Origin: Cafeteria roenbergensis
Lineage: Eukaryota; Sar; Bigyra; Bicosoecida; Cafeteriaceae
Direction of reading: 5' to 3'
NCBI GenBank assembly: GCA_008330645.1
Contig: VLTN01000059.1
Span: 124,001-188,000 of the forward strand
Length of the DNA stretch: 64,000 nt
Positions 12,437 through 22,393 of the stretch are shown here, one piece after another (the first letter of the stretch is position 1; each line of letters opens with the position of its first letter). Under the pieces are notes generated by a model. It saw only the letters and a program-made list of their open reading frames with translations, was not told the DNA's origin and searched no databases. The position numbers and the translations under genes were made by a program.

Positions 12437-12803
12437 GCAAGCAGGAGCCCCCCCCCCCCCCCGACCGCAGCGCCCGGAGCGCTTCGCGGGGCACCAGCTG
12501 CCTTCGGCCAGCACCGGGTGCCCGCCGCCGGCGCGCCCCCCTCCTTGCCTGGCAGTGTGTGCGTGCGTTTGCGTGCGAGTGCGTGCCTATGCGTGTTTGT
12601 GTGTGTTTGTGTGCGCGTATCCGCGACTTCGCCATGGTGCATGCGCGTCCATAAAGGATCCCACGCCCTGCTGCCAGCGCTGAGCGGCGACGGCTCGACG
12701 CGAGCCCACTCAGGCAAGAGTGCACCGCTGCCAGCCCCGGCCAGCTCGGCGCCCCGCACAGTTGCCCTGGCCGCTCCGCCGCCATGCCCCCTTACTCTAG
12801 CCC
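12437..12803. other. convergent intergenic region IFT20 / CIA30-1
   Basis: The 3' ends of two convergent genes meet here. The region holds a run of 12 C (about 12451-12462), a GT-rich tract on the IFT20 strand (12556-12619) and an ATAAA-like site (ccataaagg, about 12649-12657) that could be an IFT20 polyadenylation signal. No gene is visible. Confidence 0.5.
12556..12619 (+). promoter_or_regulatory. GT-rich 3' tract of IFT20
   Basis: The sense strand of IFT20 reads as alternating G/T with scattered C (gtgtgtgcgtgcgtttgcg and so on), starting 120 nt past the stop. It is one of eight such tracts, all with G/T on the coding strand of the gene just upstream. Probable 3' processing element; inferred. 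Confidence 0.45.
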
Positions 12804-13860
12804 TCAGCTGTCAGCCACCCCGCCCGGCTTGCCCTCGCGCTGCAAGAACTCGTCCATGATGCGGCGGCGGCCAGCGCGGTCGCGGGAGTTGCGCCACTGG
12901 GACCGCTGGTCGTCTGTCATCGTGTAGGGGGTCACACGCCTGCCGTCGGCGGTCTGCCCTGCCGTGGGCCCTCGCAGCTCGTCCAACTTTGACTCCACGC
13001 TGGCCCTGACTCCACCCCCGCGAGGCTGCTGCTGCTGCCCCTGGCCCCTGCCCCTGGCCCTGCCCGCTGCCCGGGGCGGCCACCCGGCCCCCGCTGCCTT
13101 GCGACCGCGCCCACGCCTCCTCCTCCGTCATCACGGCCGAGGCAGCCCGCGACGGCGCGCCCCACACCTCGTCCCGCCACTCGCCCAGCGCCACCACGTG
13201 CTGCACCTCGCATCGAAACGGCCCGTTCCGCCCATCCGCCACGGTGAGCCCGAAGCCGTCGATCTTGTGCGGCTCCAGGTTCATCTGCACCTCCCTCACC
13301 AGCCCGCGCGACACATGCGCGAACCCCGACCACGGAAGAGCGAGTGTTTCCCAGCGGAAGGGGGCGGTGCGCACCTCTGCTTGCCACACGTCCTCGTCAG
13401 TCGTGTCCCTGCACTGGAAGTTCAGCAGGAAGGGCCGTCCGTCCGTCTTTACGCGGAGCTGCACGCCCTCCGTGGCCATCATCTCCTCGTCGTCCTCGCG
13501 CACGGGCTTGCGCTCCCGCAGCCGCACGTTGCAAAAGCCGCCTCGCGACTCGCGGTCCTCCGACGTCCAGTCCACCACGCCCTCGAACACGCCCGCCATG
13601 AAGTGCTTGTACTGCTTCACTCGCATCGTCGCGCGACTCTTGCCCCCGAAGAGCTCGTCCGTTGTGATGAGGTAGCGGGCCGCCTCCTCTTCGTTCCGGA
13701 ACGCGTACATGGGCACCGTCACTCCGGTGGCGCTCGGCATCGCCACGCGCGCCGACGGGTCGCCCATGAGCATCGCAAGCGGGTTGACCTTGGGGAGGCT
13801 TCCGGCTCGGGACGCCGCGGCGCCAAACAGACGGGCAAGTGCGTCGCGCGACGGCGGCAT
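12804..13860 (-). CDS. CIA30/NDUFAF1-like complex I assembly protein, copy 1
   Basis: The frame from the ATG at 13860 encodes an Arg/Ala-rich N-terminus (SRDALARLFGAAASRAG) that suits a mitochondrial presequence. A CIA30 domain follows at about 50-240, with FGGKSRATMRV, AGVFEGVVDW, LRVKTDGRPFLLNFQ and HKIDGFGLTVAD. CIA30/NDUFAF1 helps assemble the membrane arm of mitochondrial complex I. The C-terminal tail is odd. Near 13100-13010 the coding signature moves to another frame, whose tail (VESKLDELRGPTAG to GKPGGVADS, stop at 12804) has nearly all G or C third positions. The original frame loses that bias and stops at 12811. A very short intron, a sequence error in the CAGGGG-type repeat or a true frameshift would each explain it. 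The span given uses the high-GC3 tail. A second CIA30 gene lies at 38604-39807. Confidence 0.78.
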
Positions 13861-14178
13861 CGTCCTGCTGCCAAGGCGCGCCAGACCGGGGCCAAGGGAG
13901 GCGAGGGGGTGGGGGCGGCTTGCGGGCGGCGAATTCCCGACGTGGGCAAGCGGGCAGCTGCGCGCACCGCCAGCCACGTGTTGCGGTGCGCGCCTTCGGG
14001 GAGCCCGCACGACCGCGCCGTCGCCAATTTGGTGGGAACGCCAGCTCTGCCGCGGCTTGCCGAACATCTGCCGCGCCCGAAGCGAGCAAAGGGACGGGCG
14101 CGGCACCACCCCTGGGCGCAGCAGCAGCTCGTATCCGCAGGCACGACCTGTGGGGGTGCTGGGGGGTGAGGCCCAGGG
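13861..14178. promoter_or_regulatory. divergent promoter region, CIA30-1 / MORN gene
   Basis: These 318 bp separate two divergent start codons. They are GC-rich with no distinct TATA box or repeat. The CIA30-1 frame stays open upstream of its ATG, so a short N-terminal extension or upstream exon cannot be excluded. Confidence 0.35.
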
Positions 14179-16614
14179 ATGCTGGCGCCCGAGCCAGAAA
14201 TCATCGCCGATGGCTCCGACTCCGGCTGGCGAACCGAGGTCACGGCGGAAGGGGAGGTGCTGGTGTTCAAGCGGGGCCGAATCAAGATGCCCAACGGGGA
14301 CGTGTACACCGGCGAGTTTCTTAACAACCTGCGGCACGGAAAGGGGCAGCTTCGGCGCTCCAACGGCGACGTGTACATCGGTGAGTTGCACCAGCGGCAG
14401 GCTCAAACTGGCCCCCACGGCAGGGAGGGGGGAAGAGGCCAGGGCGCAGGCCAGGCGCGCGTGGCGAGCTGGCGGGAGTCCCCGGCCCCGGATGGCTCGC
14501 GGCCTTGCGGCAGCTGTATTCCGGAGACGATCACGAGGCCAACCGTCCGCGCCCGATTTGCGAGCGGCCCTCGTGCCGGTGCCCGCAGGCCACTTCCAGA
14601 ACGACCTGTTTCACGGGAAGGGCACCCTTTCGCTCTCGGAGCACCGGGTGGGGGGGCGGGAGGTGATCGGCTGGAAGTACAGCGGGACCTTCGCCCAGGG
14701 GCTGAAGCAAGGCAAGGGGCTGCTGCTGGACGGCGAGGGGGGCGTCTACGAGGGCGAGTTCCAGAACGACCTGTACCACGGCGAGGGGACGTTCAAGTGC
14801 GCTGCTAACACGTACACGGGCGGGTGGGTGGCGGGCCGCAAGTCGGGAAAGGGCCGCGCGCAGTACACGAGGGGGGGCTGGTACGAGGGGCAGTGGCGCC
14901 GGGGAGAGCCCCACGGGGAGGGCGAGCGGCTCTACCTGAAGGGCGGAACGTACCGTGGGGCGTGGCGCATGGGCCAGCGACACGGCGTCGGCCGGCGCGT
15001 GTGGGCCAGTGGCGCCGAGTACGAGGGCGAGTGGGCCGACGATCGGCGGTGCGGCCGGGGCGTGTACCGCTCCGCGGCGGGAGACACGTACGTCGGCGGC
15101 TTCGAGGACGACGTGTACAGCGGGGAGGGGTCGCTGCAGCTGGCGCAGGGCGACCGCTACGTGGGCCAGTTCAAGCGGGGCATGTTTTGCGGGCGGGGGC
15201 GGTACGAGTTTGCGTCGGGGGGCTGGTACGAGGGCGACTACTGGGCCCTGCTGCGCACCGGCATCAAGTGGCGCCGCGACGACCGCGACATTGCCGAGGA
15301 GGCGGCCGAGGGCGCTGGCAGCATGCGCTGGGCGGCCGGGCAGGGGCCCGTCACCGGGCTGAAGCGCCGCCAGCAGGACGAGCGGATGCGGCGGCAGGCG
15401 CTCGCGGCGGCGTACAGCGTGAAGACGCCCATGGCGCGAGAGGCCAGGATGCGGCTGGTGGCGCTGAACAAGCGGTACGGCCGCATGCTCGTCGGCTCGG
15501 AGTGGGACGACCCGAAGCGGGGCGGCGTGCTGGTGCCCGCGGCCGACGGCAAGCGCCACGGCCGCGGCGTGCGGGTGTGGAGCTCCGGCGCCCGGTACGA
15601 GGGCGACTGGGTGCAGGACGCCATGTCGGGCTTCGGGATCCTCATCGGCGCGGGGCCCGCCGGCCTGCGCTACGAGGGGCAGTTTCAGGACGGGCGGTTT
15701 CACGGCCGGGGCGTGTGCTCGTGGGGCCACTCGGGGGGGGAGAGGTTCGTGTGCCCGCTGCAGCGGTCGCACCTGGGGTCCGTGGGGCGCTGCATCTACG
15801 ACGGGATGTGGCGGCGCGGCGAGCTGCACGGCGAGGGGCGGTTCGTCTGCTGCGACGGCAGGTCCTACACTGGCATGTTCGAGCGGGGAAAGCGGCACGG
15901 CTACGGGGTGGAGGTGATCATGACCCGCCGCCAGAAGCTGGAGGCCTTCCGGAGGCGGGGGGCGACGGCCATGTCCAACTCGGCGGAGCGGTACGAGGGC
16001 ATGTACGTTCACAACGTGAAGGAGGGGCGGGGCAAGTTGCTCATGGCCGTGGGAGACGTCATCGAGGGGGAGTTCGTGCGGGGCAAGGTTCACGGCCGCA
16101 CCCGCCTCACGTTTGCAAGGTGAGCGGCGATCCGCTCGTGTCCCGCGGAGCGCAAGGCGCGCCCCCTGCGCCTTGGCTGCCCCCCCCCCCCCCCCCCGCG
16201 GAGCGCGCCGACGCGCGGACACCGCACAGCGCAGCGCCGCCTGGCATGCACGCCACGAACTGCGCGCCCGTTCCCCGCAACCCCGCCCCCTTCCCCTCCC
16301 TGCGCCCCTCCCGGCACGCTCCTTCTGAACGCAGTGGCAAGGTGTCGAGCGCCATGTTCGAGCACGGCCAGCGCAAGCGCTGGATCGACGGGGCAGAGCT
16401 GGCCCGCATTCAGGCCGCAGAAGCAGCTCTGGACATGCTCACCTCGGGAGGCGTGTCCACCCACGACCTCATGGGCCGCGCCCGCGCGGACCGGGAGCTG
16501 GCGGGGCCTGCAGCCAGGGAGCAGTTTGACATGCAGCGGCTGCACGTCGGCAGCGCCAGCGGGTTCGAGCGGGCAAGGAAGCGCGACGCCGGCCGCGGCA
16601 GTGGCGCAGAGTAG
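14179..16614 (+). CDS. MORN-repeat protein
   Basis: Three exons (14179-14380, 14589-16119, 16335-16614) join with matching phases across GTGAGT...CAG (208 bp) and GTGAGC...CAG (215 bp) introns and give 670 residues. Exon 1 ends inside a MORN unit (NGDVYIG) that exon 2 completes (HFQNDLFHGKG), which confirms the junction. About eleven MORN units fill residues 30-360 (for example GEFQNDLYHGEG, GGWYEGQWRRGEPHGEG). A charged spacer follows, then about six more units to about 575 (GMWRRGELHGEGRF, GMFERGKRHGYG). The last 90 residues are helical and not MORN. MORN repeats form elongated scaffolds and bind membranes or partner proteins; many-MORN proteins such as RSPH10B belong to axonemal radial spokes. 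With IFT81 193 bp downstream, a ciliary role is plausible but inferred. No kinase, SET or other catalytic domain is present. Confidence 0.85.
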
Positions 16615-16618
16615 CGCC

Positions 16619-16647
16619 GCGTGCGTTTGTGTGCGTGTGGCAGCCAC
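16619..16647 (+). promoter_or_regulatory. GT-rich 3' tract of the MORN gene
   Basis: A sense-strand G/T-rich run (gtgcgtttgtgtgcgtgtgg) begins within a few bases of the MORN stop. It belongs to the recurring class of tracts described in the findings; a 3' processing role is inferred. Confidence 0.35.
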
Positions 16648-16807
16648 GAGTGTGCGCCACAGCGAATGTTGCGGGAAGCCTGCGTCACAGCCTCCACACT
16701 CCGGAAGATATTTGCAAATCGTTGTACATCTCTCGGCAACGGCGCCCAGGCGCTCGGTCGGACGGCTGCGACCCCCGCCGCACTGCCAGGGGCCACGGCG
16801 CTCGCCC

Positions 16808-19526
16808 ATGGCAGAACCCGTCAACGTGCAAAAGATCGTGGCGGGGCTGAACGCTCCGCCCTTTGAGAAGAAGCTCTCGTTGGTGAGACGAGCACGAGCA
16901 ACGGCCTCCTGCGCTCGCGCTGGGAGCAAGCCGCCCTCGGCCCTCCCTCCCGCGCCAAGCCGCGCCTCGCTTGTCCTCGCCTCCCCCGCAGGTGACATTT
17001 GATGAGCTCTCGCCGTCGGAGCTGCTTCAGCTGCTCAACGATGTGTTCGCCCACCTGGACGAGGCCCACAAGATTGACGTTCGGGACGAGCCGCCCGAAA
17101 TCGGAGGCCCGCGCATGCTGCAGTTCCTCAAGGTGCTCAAGGTGTCCGTGCCAAGCGACCCAGACTCGCAGTGAGTGCCTCCCGCCGTCCGGGCCCGAGC
17201 TCCCGGCGTGGTCCGCGCGGCCCGGGGCCGGCGAACGGCCCATGGCTCGGCGTTGCGAATTGGACTCACGCGGCGCCGGCGGGCCGCCTCCCCGTGCCGG
17301 CCTCGGCCCGCCGTGGGGCGCCACACAAGTGGGAAGGGTGGAGCAGCTGTGCAGCAGCGCCGTGGGGCGCTGCGCTGGCGCCCGCCTGCGCCAAGGCACC
17401 CGCCACCGCAGTTCGCTGTCGTTGCTCCGTGCCAGGGCTGCATCCCCCCCCCCCTCCCTCCGTTCGCGCTCGACCCCGCCGCGCCTGTCCTGCCACCACC
17501 CTCCCCCCACACTGCAGAGCCGCGTTCCAGTCCGCCCTGCTGGCGGGCGACCGCGGGCGCGTATACCCCGTCCTGCAGTACGTGCTGGACCGCCTCGACA
17601 TCCTGAAGAAGCGAGCGTACGTGGCGAAGTTCCTGCTTCCCGTGCCCATTCCCCCCGAGTACGTGCACGACGAGACCACGCAAACGCTGCTCGAGCAGCT
17701 GGGCGACCTGCAAGAGGAGTTCCGCGAGACGCACAAGGCCCTAGACGCCATGCGGGCGGATGGGTCGGACCCGGCAGAGCTCAAGAGGGAGATTTCCCAG
17801 CTCGAGAGCGAGAGGCGCCAGCTGCTGGAGCGCATCGAGGGACTCAAGAAGAAGACAGGGTCACTCAGCGGTTTCGCCGCAATCTTCGAGGCGACGTCCA
17901 ACCTGCGCAAGGAGCAGGAGGAGGAGGCGAAGCTGGCGGACAGGCTGGCCGACCAGCGGGCGGCCCTGGCTGAGGCGGAGGTGCTGCACCGGGCGGCGGC
18001 GCGGCGGCTAGCGGAGGCGCGGGCCAAGAGCCGGGCGGATGCCTCGGCCTCCGAGCTGGTCGCGGCTGCCAGGAGGGAGGAGGAGGAGCACCGTGGCTTG
18101 CTGGACAGGGTGCTTCCTGAGGCGATGGAGTCCCGCCGTGCGACGCTCGCGCGCCTGCAGGACAAGCTCAGCGGGCCCCGGCGCGGCATGGACGACGTGG
18201 CATCCCTCCAGGCCTCTGTGCGCGACGCCGACGCCCGCCTCGCAGCCACGATCGAGCACCTCGCTGAGAAGGAGCGGGCGGCCGGGGAGTCCAAGCTCGG
18301 GCTCTTCCGCCAGCAGAGCCTGCTCGTGTCCCGCAAGCTGCAGAGCAAGGCGGTGGAGGTGGAGCGGGCCAAGCGGGCCGTGGAGGAGGCCAGCGCGGAG
18401 GTGGAGCGACGCGAGGCCCGCCTCGCGGAGATGGCTGGCGCGCGGCACATGCGGAAGGAGGACTTTGTGGCATACGCGGCCTCGGTGCGCGCCAAGCTGC
18501 AGCAGATTAAGCGCCTCAAGGCGGAGCAAGCGACCATGCGCGCAGAGACCGCGGTGCTTGGCCGCACGGAGCAGCTCCTCAAGGGCCGGGCCGGAAGTGA
18601 GCACGCCACGTGGGTTGGTGGTTGCGCGCCGTTTGCCGGCAAGGCCGGTGCCTGCCCGCCGGTGCCTGCTCGCCGATGCCTGCCCGCCGATGCCTGCCCG
18701 CCGATGCCTGCCCGTCGATGCCTGCCCGCCAATGCCTGCTCGTCAATGCCTGCCCGCCGTCCCCACCCCACCCCCTCCCGTCTGCTTTCGCGCCGCAGAC
18801 GTGGACGAGCTGCTTGCCAAGCTGGAGGAGCGGCGTGGCGTGGCCGGCTACACGCTGGTCGAGTCTGCCATCGACAAGGTGTCGGGACAGAAGGCCCGCG
18901 TCGATGCCACCAAGGGCGCCATGCTGGAGGAGATCTCCCGCCTGGTGCGCGACATCAAGGCGCAGGTGCAGAGCATGTCGCCCATCCTGGCAGAGCTGCG
19001 CAAGGTTCGGACCGAGTTCGCCGACGTGGAGGGCGCGCACAAGAAGGCCAAGGCTCGTTTCGCCACGGAGGCAGCCGGCTTCACGGCTCGGCGCGCCAGG
19101 CTGGAGAAGGAGGCGGACACGTATCAGGCGGACGCCATCGGGACGGAGCAGCAGTACCAGCAGCTGGTCACCTTGATCAGCGTGGCGGACATGCGCCTGG
19201 AGCGCGCGGAGTCGGAGCGCTCGTTCCGCGCCGGCGACGGCCAGCTGCTCCGCGACATCGAGACGCACGAGCGCCTGCTTCACGAGACGTTCGAGCGACA
19301 GGACAAGCTGCACTCTGTGCTGACGGGCCGCCAGCGCGAGATCCAGGAGTTCTCCACGGAGCACGCTGCCCAGCGCAGGCACTTCGACGCCATGGTCAAG
19401 CTGCTGGGCGCCAAGGCGGCTGCGATGCGGGACGAGGCTGCCGCGGAGGCGGCCCAGGCAGGGGCGGGCGGCGCCGGCATCGGCATGACGGAGGTGGGCG
19501 GGGCAAACGTGATGACCATCGAGTGA
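16808..19526 (+). CDS. IFT81: intraflagellar transport protein IFT81
   Basis: Four exons (16808-16882, 16992-17170, 17518-18596, 18799-19526) with consistent phases and GTGAG...CAG introns of 109, 347 and 202 bp give 686 residues; human IFT81 has 676. Residues 1-125 form the IFT81 calponin-homology-like domain (NAPPFEKKLSLVTFDELSP, MLQFLKVLKV, VYPVLQYVLDRL, LKKRAYVAKFL), which together with IFT74 binds tubulin cargo. The rest is coiled coil with family landmarks: LFRQQSLLVSRKLQSKA (human LYRQQASIISRK), TEQLLKGR, and RRGVAGYTLVESAIDKVS (human KKGISGYSYTQEEL). It pairs with IFT74 in the IFT-B1 core and carries tubulin along the axoneme. The ATG at 16808 is followed at once by family similarity. 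The third intron carries a 14-bp minisatellite. The 3' end converges on the Myb-like gene 131 bp away. Confidence 0.95.
18647..18758. repeat. 14-bp minisatellite in IFT81 intron 3
   Basis: Eight head-to-tail copies of a 14-bp unit (consensus gatgcctgcccgcc) fill 112 bp of the 202 bp third intron of IFT81. Copies differ by one to three bases. The unit is not a multiple of three and lies wholly within the intron, so it does not affect the protein. Length variation between strains would be expected. Confidence 0.9.
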
Positions 19527-19657
19527 TGCGGTGGTGACTGCGTGCGCGTGCGATGCCTGCCGCGCTGCATAGCAAGTGCATTGGGACCCACTCAGAGGGC
19601 CGGACCTCACGCAAGCACCGCCAGCGAAGCCGCTCTGGCCGCCGCAACAACCCTCAC

Positions 19658-21423
19658 TCACATGAGCGTGTTCTGGTCCACGCCTAGCGTATCAGCTCCC
19701 CGCGTGTGCCCCAGGCGGCCCAGCGCACTGCCCACCCCGGACGCCCCCAGCCCAGGCATGGCCCCGCCGTGCCTGTGCGGCTCGTGACTGGCGACCGCGC
19801 GGCGGGGCACGGGCGCGGGCCGCCCGGCCTCGCTTGCCGGGCGCTGGACCGCCCTTGTTGCAGCTCGAACGGCCCGAGCCAGGGACGCGTGGTCTGGCTC
19901 CGCAGGGCGCCCGCTGTCTGCAGCCGCCTCCCCAGCTGGACCGGCTGCGGAGGCGGACGGCAGAGTGGCTGGCAGTGTCACGCTGCCCGCGGCAAACGTT
20001 GGCGCAGCGGCCAACTGTGCAGACGACGCCGCTGCAGCTGGCTGCTGCGCTGGCGACTGCGGGCCCGGCCCGTCACCCGCAGCGTGGTCGGCTGCCGGCG
20101 ATGTGAGCCCTGCAGCTGTGAGCTCTGTCGCAAGGTCTCTCCGGCGCGCCGCTCTTGCTTGCTGCCGCTGCTCCGTGCGGATTCGGGTTCGAACTTGCTC
20201 GGGCGTTACCCCTCCCACGTGCGCAGCCAGCGCTCCGTACTCTGCAATCAAGCTCGCAAACACGATTGGGGGGGGGGGGGGAAGACCGGTGGCGGAGGGG
20301 TGTGAGTCCCCTGAGCACAGCGTCGGCTGCAAGCGCTCAGGATTACACAGCGCTGACTCTTGCGGCCCCGACAGAGAGGTGGCGCAAACACCCCATCACA
20401 CGGCTGGGGGCGGGGCTGGGCCGTCGGGACGCGTGCAGAGGCGAGGGGAGGGCTGGGCGGGGGGGAGGGGGCGCAGGCTGCCAAGGCGTGTGCACCTGTG
20501 CTTGCTCACCGGACCGTCCCATGAGACTCAAACCCTGCGTCAGGCGCGCCAGCTCCTGCGCAGTCCACACGTGCCTCCGCGGAGCGGAGGCTGGCTGCCG
20601 AGCGCCCCCACGGGCGGTGGTTCCGGTGTCGCCCTCAGGAGGAGCTGAAGAGCAGCCCGCTCCGCCCCCAGCTCCGCCGCCAGCTCCACCGCCAGCTCCG
20701 CCGCCGCTACTGCTGCTGCTGCTGCTGCTGGGCAGGTGAGACACGTGTGACACGGATGGAGTGCTCGAAGGGTCGGGCGGCTGTGCTGCACCAGACGGGG
20801 CACCGGCACGTGTCTGGGCAGCGGCTCGGCTGGCGTCGGCTGCCTGGGCCCGGGGAGGCGCCACTGCCACAGCCGCATAGGGGGACGGGACGGCCGGGGC
20901 CACGGCGTGAATTGTGGCCATGGTGGCGATCGTCCTGTTCACCTCGTGCTCCTGTTCCGCCTCGGGGGGCGGCCGAAGCTGCGAGAGCAGCACGGGCTGG
21001 CAGCTGGCTACACGTTGCAAACCCTGCGCAAGAACACCTGGCAACGCACGCCAGGTTGCCTTGGCGCCCCTTGTGCGCCGCCACAGGTCTCACCTCGCGC
21101 CGCTCCGGAAGCTGGGCCGCGCAGAGTGTTTGAAGGTCCATCAGCTTGCCAAGCCGTGCCACGGACGAGGTCAGCCGCTCCAGATAGATGGCCATCTCCC
21201 GGACGCGCCCCTCCCGCTGGGCCTCGTGCACAGCCTGTACGAAGACCTCGTTTTCGCGAAGGAGCTGCGCAGCGAGGGCATTGGGCAGGTTGGCGGATTG
21301 AGCCTGAGCAACCGCACAAAAACAGCCACCGCCAATGCGGGGCAGCCGGGCAAGAGCGACCAGCATTTGACGAACCGTGTCTATGTACATGGTTACCGGC
21401 GCTGGCGGCAGCTCCGAGGCCAT
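19658..21423 (-). CDS. Myb/SANT-like domain protein
   Basis: Three exons (21423-21094, 20978-20510, 20241-19658) join with matching phases (0 and 1) across GTGAGA...CAG (115 bp) and GTGAGC...CAG (268 bp) introns and give 460 residues. Exon 1 is helical (DTVRQMLVALARL, REMAIYLERLTSSVARLGKL). Exon 2 holds low-complexity Ser8 and GGGA repeats, then WTAQELARLTQGLSLMGR. The junction continues it as EYGALAAHVGGVTPEQVRTR, which together fit the spacing of a single Myb/SANT repeat (W, second helix, then Q-V-R in the recognition helix). A basic stretch (RTEQRQQARAARRR) follows, then Ala/Pro-rich sequence. Single SANT repeats occur in chromatin-complex subunits and transcription factors; the exact family is not clear. 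The ATG at 21423 is the first in frame. Intron 2 has a C12 run just before its acceptor. Confidence 0.7.
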
Positions 21424-22393
21424 GCCGCCTTGCCGTGGACTGCTGTGGCGGGCAGTTGGCAACTGTGCTCATTGTTGCATTGATGCGAATATTGACCGTC
21501 GCGCCATGTTGCATGAAGAATCCCCAGGGCCGGTTGAAGCGGCGCAGGGGCGGCCGCACGCAGTGTAGCTGACACACTCGTCCGTTCGCCGAGATGGGAT
21601 AGCTGGAGTGGCAGCGCCAGGCAAACTTCGCGATGCTTAGCCCTCCTCGCGTTTGGCTCAAACGCACAGCAATCAGCTGAGCTCGACGCTCCGAACCAGC
21701 GCATGATCGGAGACGAACGGCAGGTCTGCATTTGCTGTGCACGGGCAAGGATTGTTTTTCTCAATTTTTCGTGCTGCGTTGTGGCATCCTTTTCGAAGCC
21801 CGAGCCTGATTGTGTGCGGCGGACAGCAAGGATACAGAGCGATCAAAGTTGCGCAGCAGTGGGCTAAAATCCAACTACCAAATGAACTGTCCGCCCGAAA
21901 CCGGCATTGCCACCCCAGCCAAGCGTTTCTTGATTGCGATTTCGATATGACCAAGCTGTTTATGCCCAGAGGGAGCCTCCAGGGAAAGGGGGAGCATTGA
22001 GCTCGCAAAAGACGCCTGTCAGTCAAATCCCAAGACTTCTGACCAGGGGCAAACCCTGTAGCAGGATTCCGGAGCTGGCTAGCAGAGCCCGAAGCCCAAG
22101 CACCACGCAGCAGATTCCCAGACTTTCCCTGCTGCCACGCATGGCATATTTGAGCGCAGCACAGGCAAGGCCCTGGTTTTAGCCCAGCAGTGACACACAT
22201 GCATTGGGCTGCTGCGCAGCGCTGATTGGCAGGTGACGGGTGCCACAAAGCACAAAATTCTGTGATGACTGACGCACATGGTTCGTCCCCTGTCCTGGCC
22301 TCCGACTCAAGGACAGCCGTCCAGCCGCACTTCCGACAAGCGCGAGTGCTGTACAGCTCTCCCGCAGCGAGGTCGCCGTTGTAAAACAATCCG
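21424..22393. other. AT-richer intergenic region
   Basis: This 970 bp lies between the Myb-like gene start and the urea transporter stop, both on the minus strand. From about 21,600 its base composition is visibly less GC-rich than the rest of the window. One minus-strand frame stays open from an ATG at 22425 to a stop at 21673 (251 codons) and encodes a Cys-containing sequence of no known family. Its codons lack the GC third-position bias of neighbouring genes, so I do not call it a gene. Confidence 0.45.

Noticed and set aside
14531-16222. 563-codon minus-strand frame
   Set aside because: It is antisense to the MORN repeats, and its periodic look simply mirrors them.
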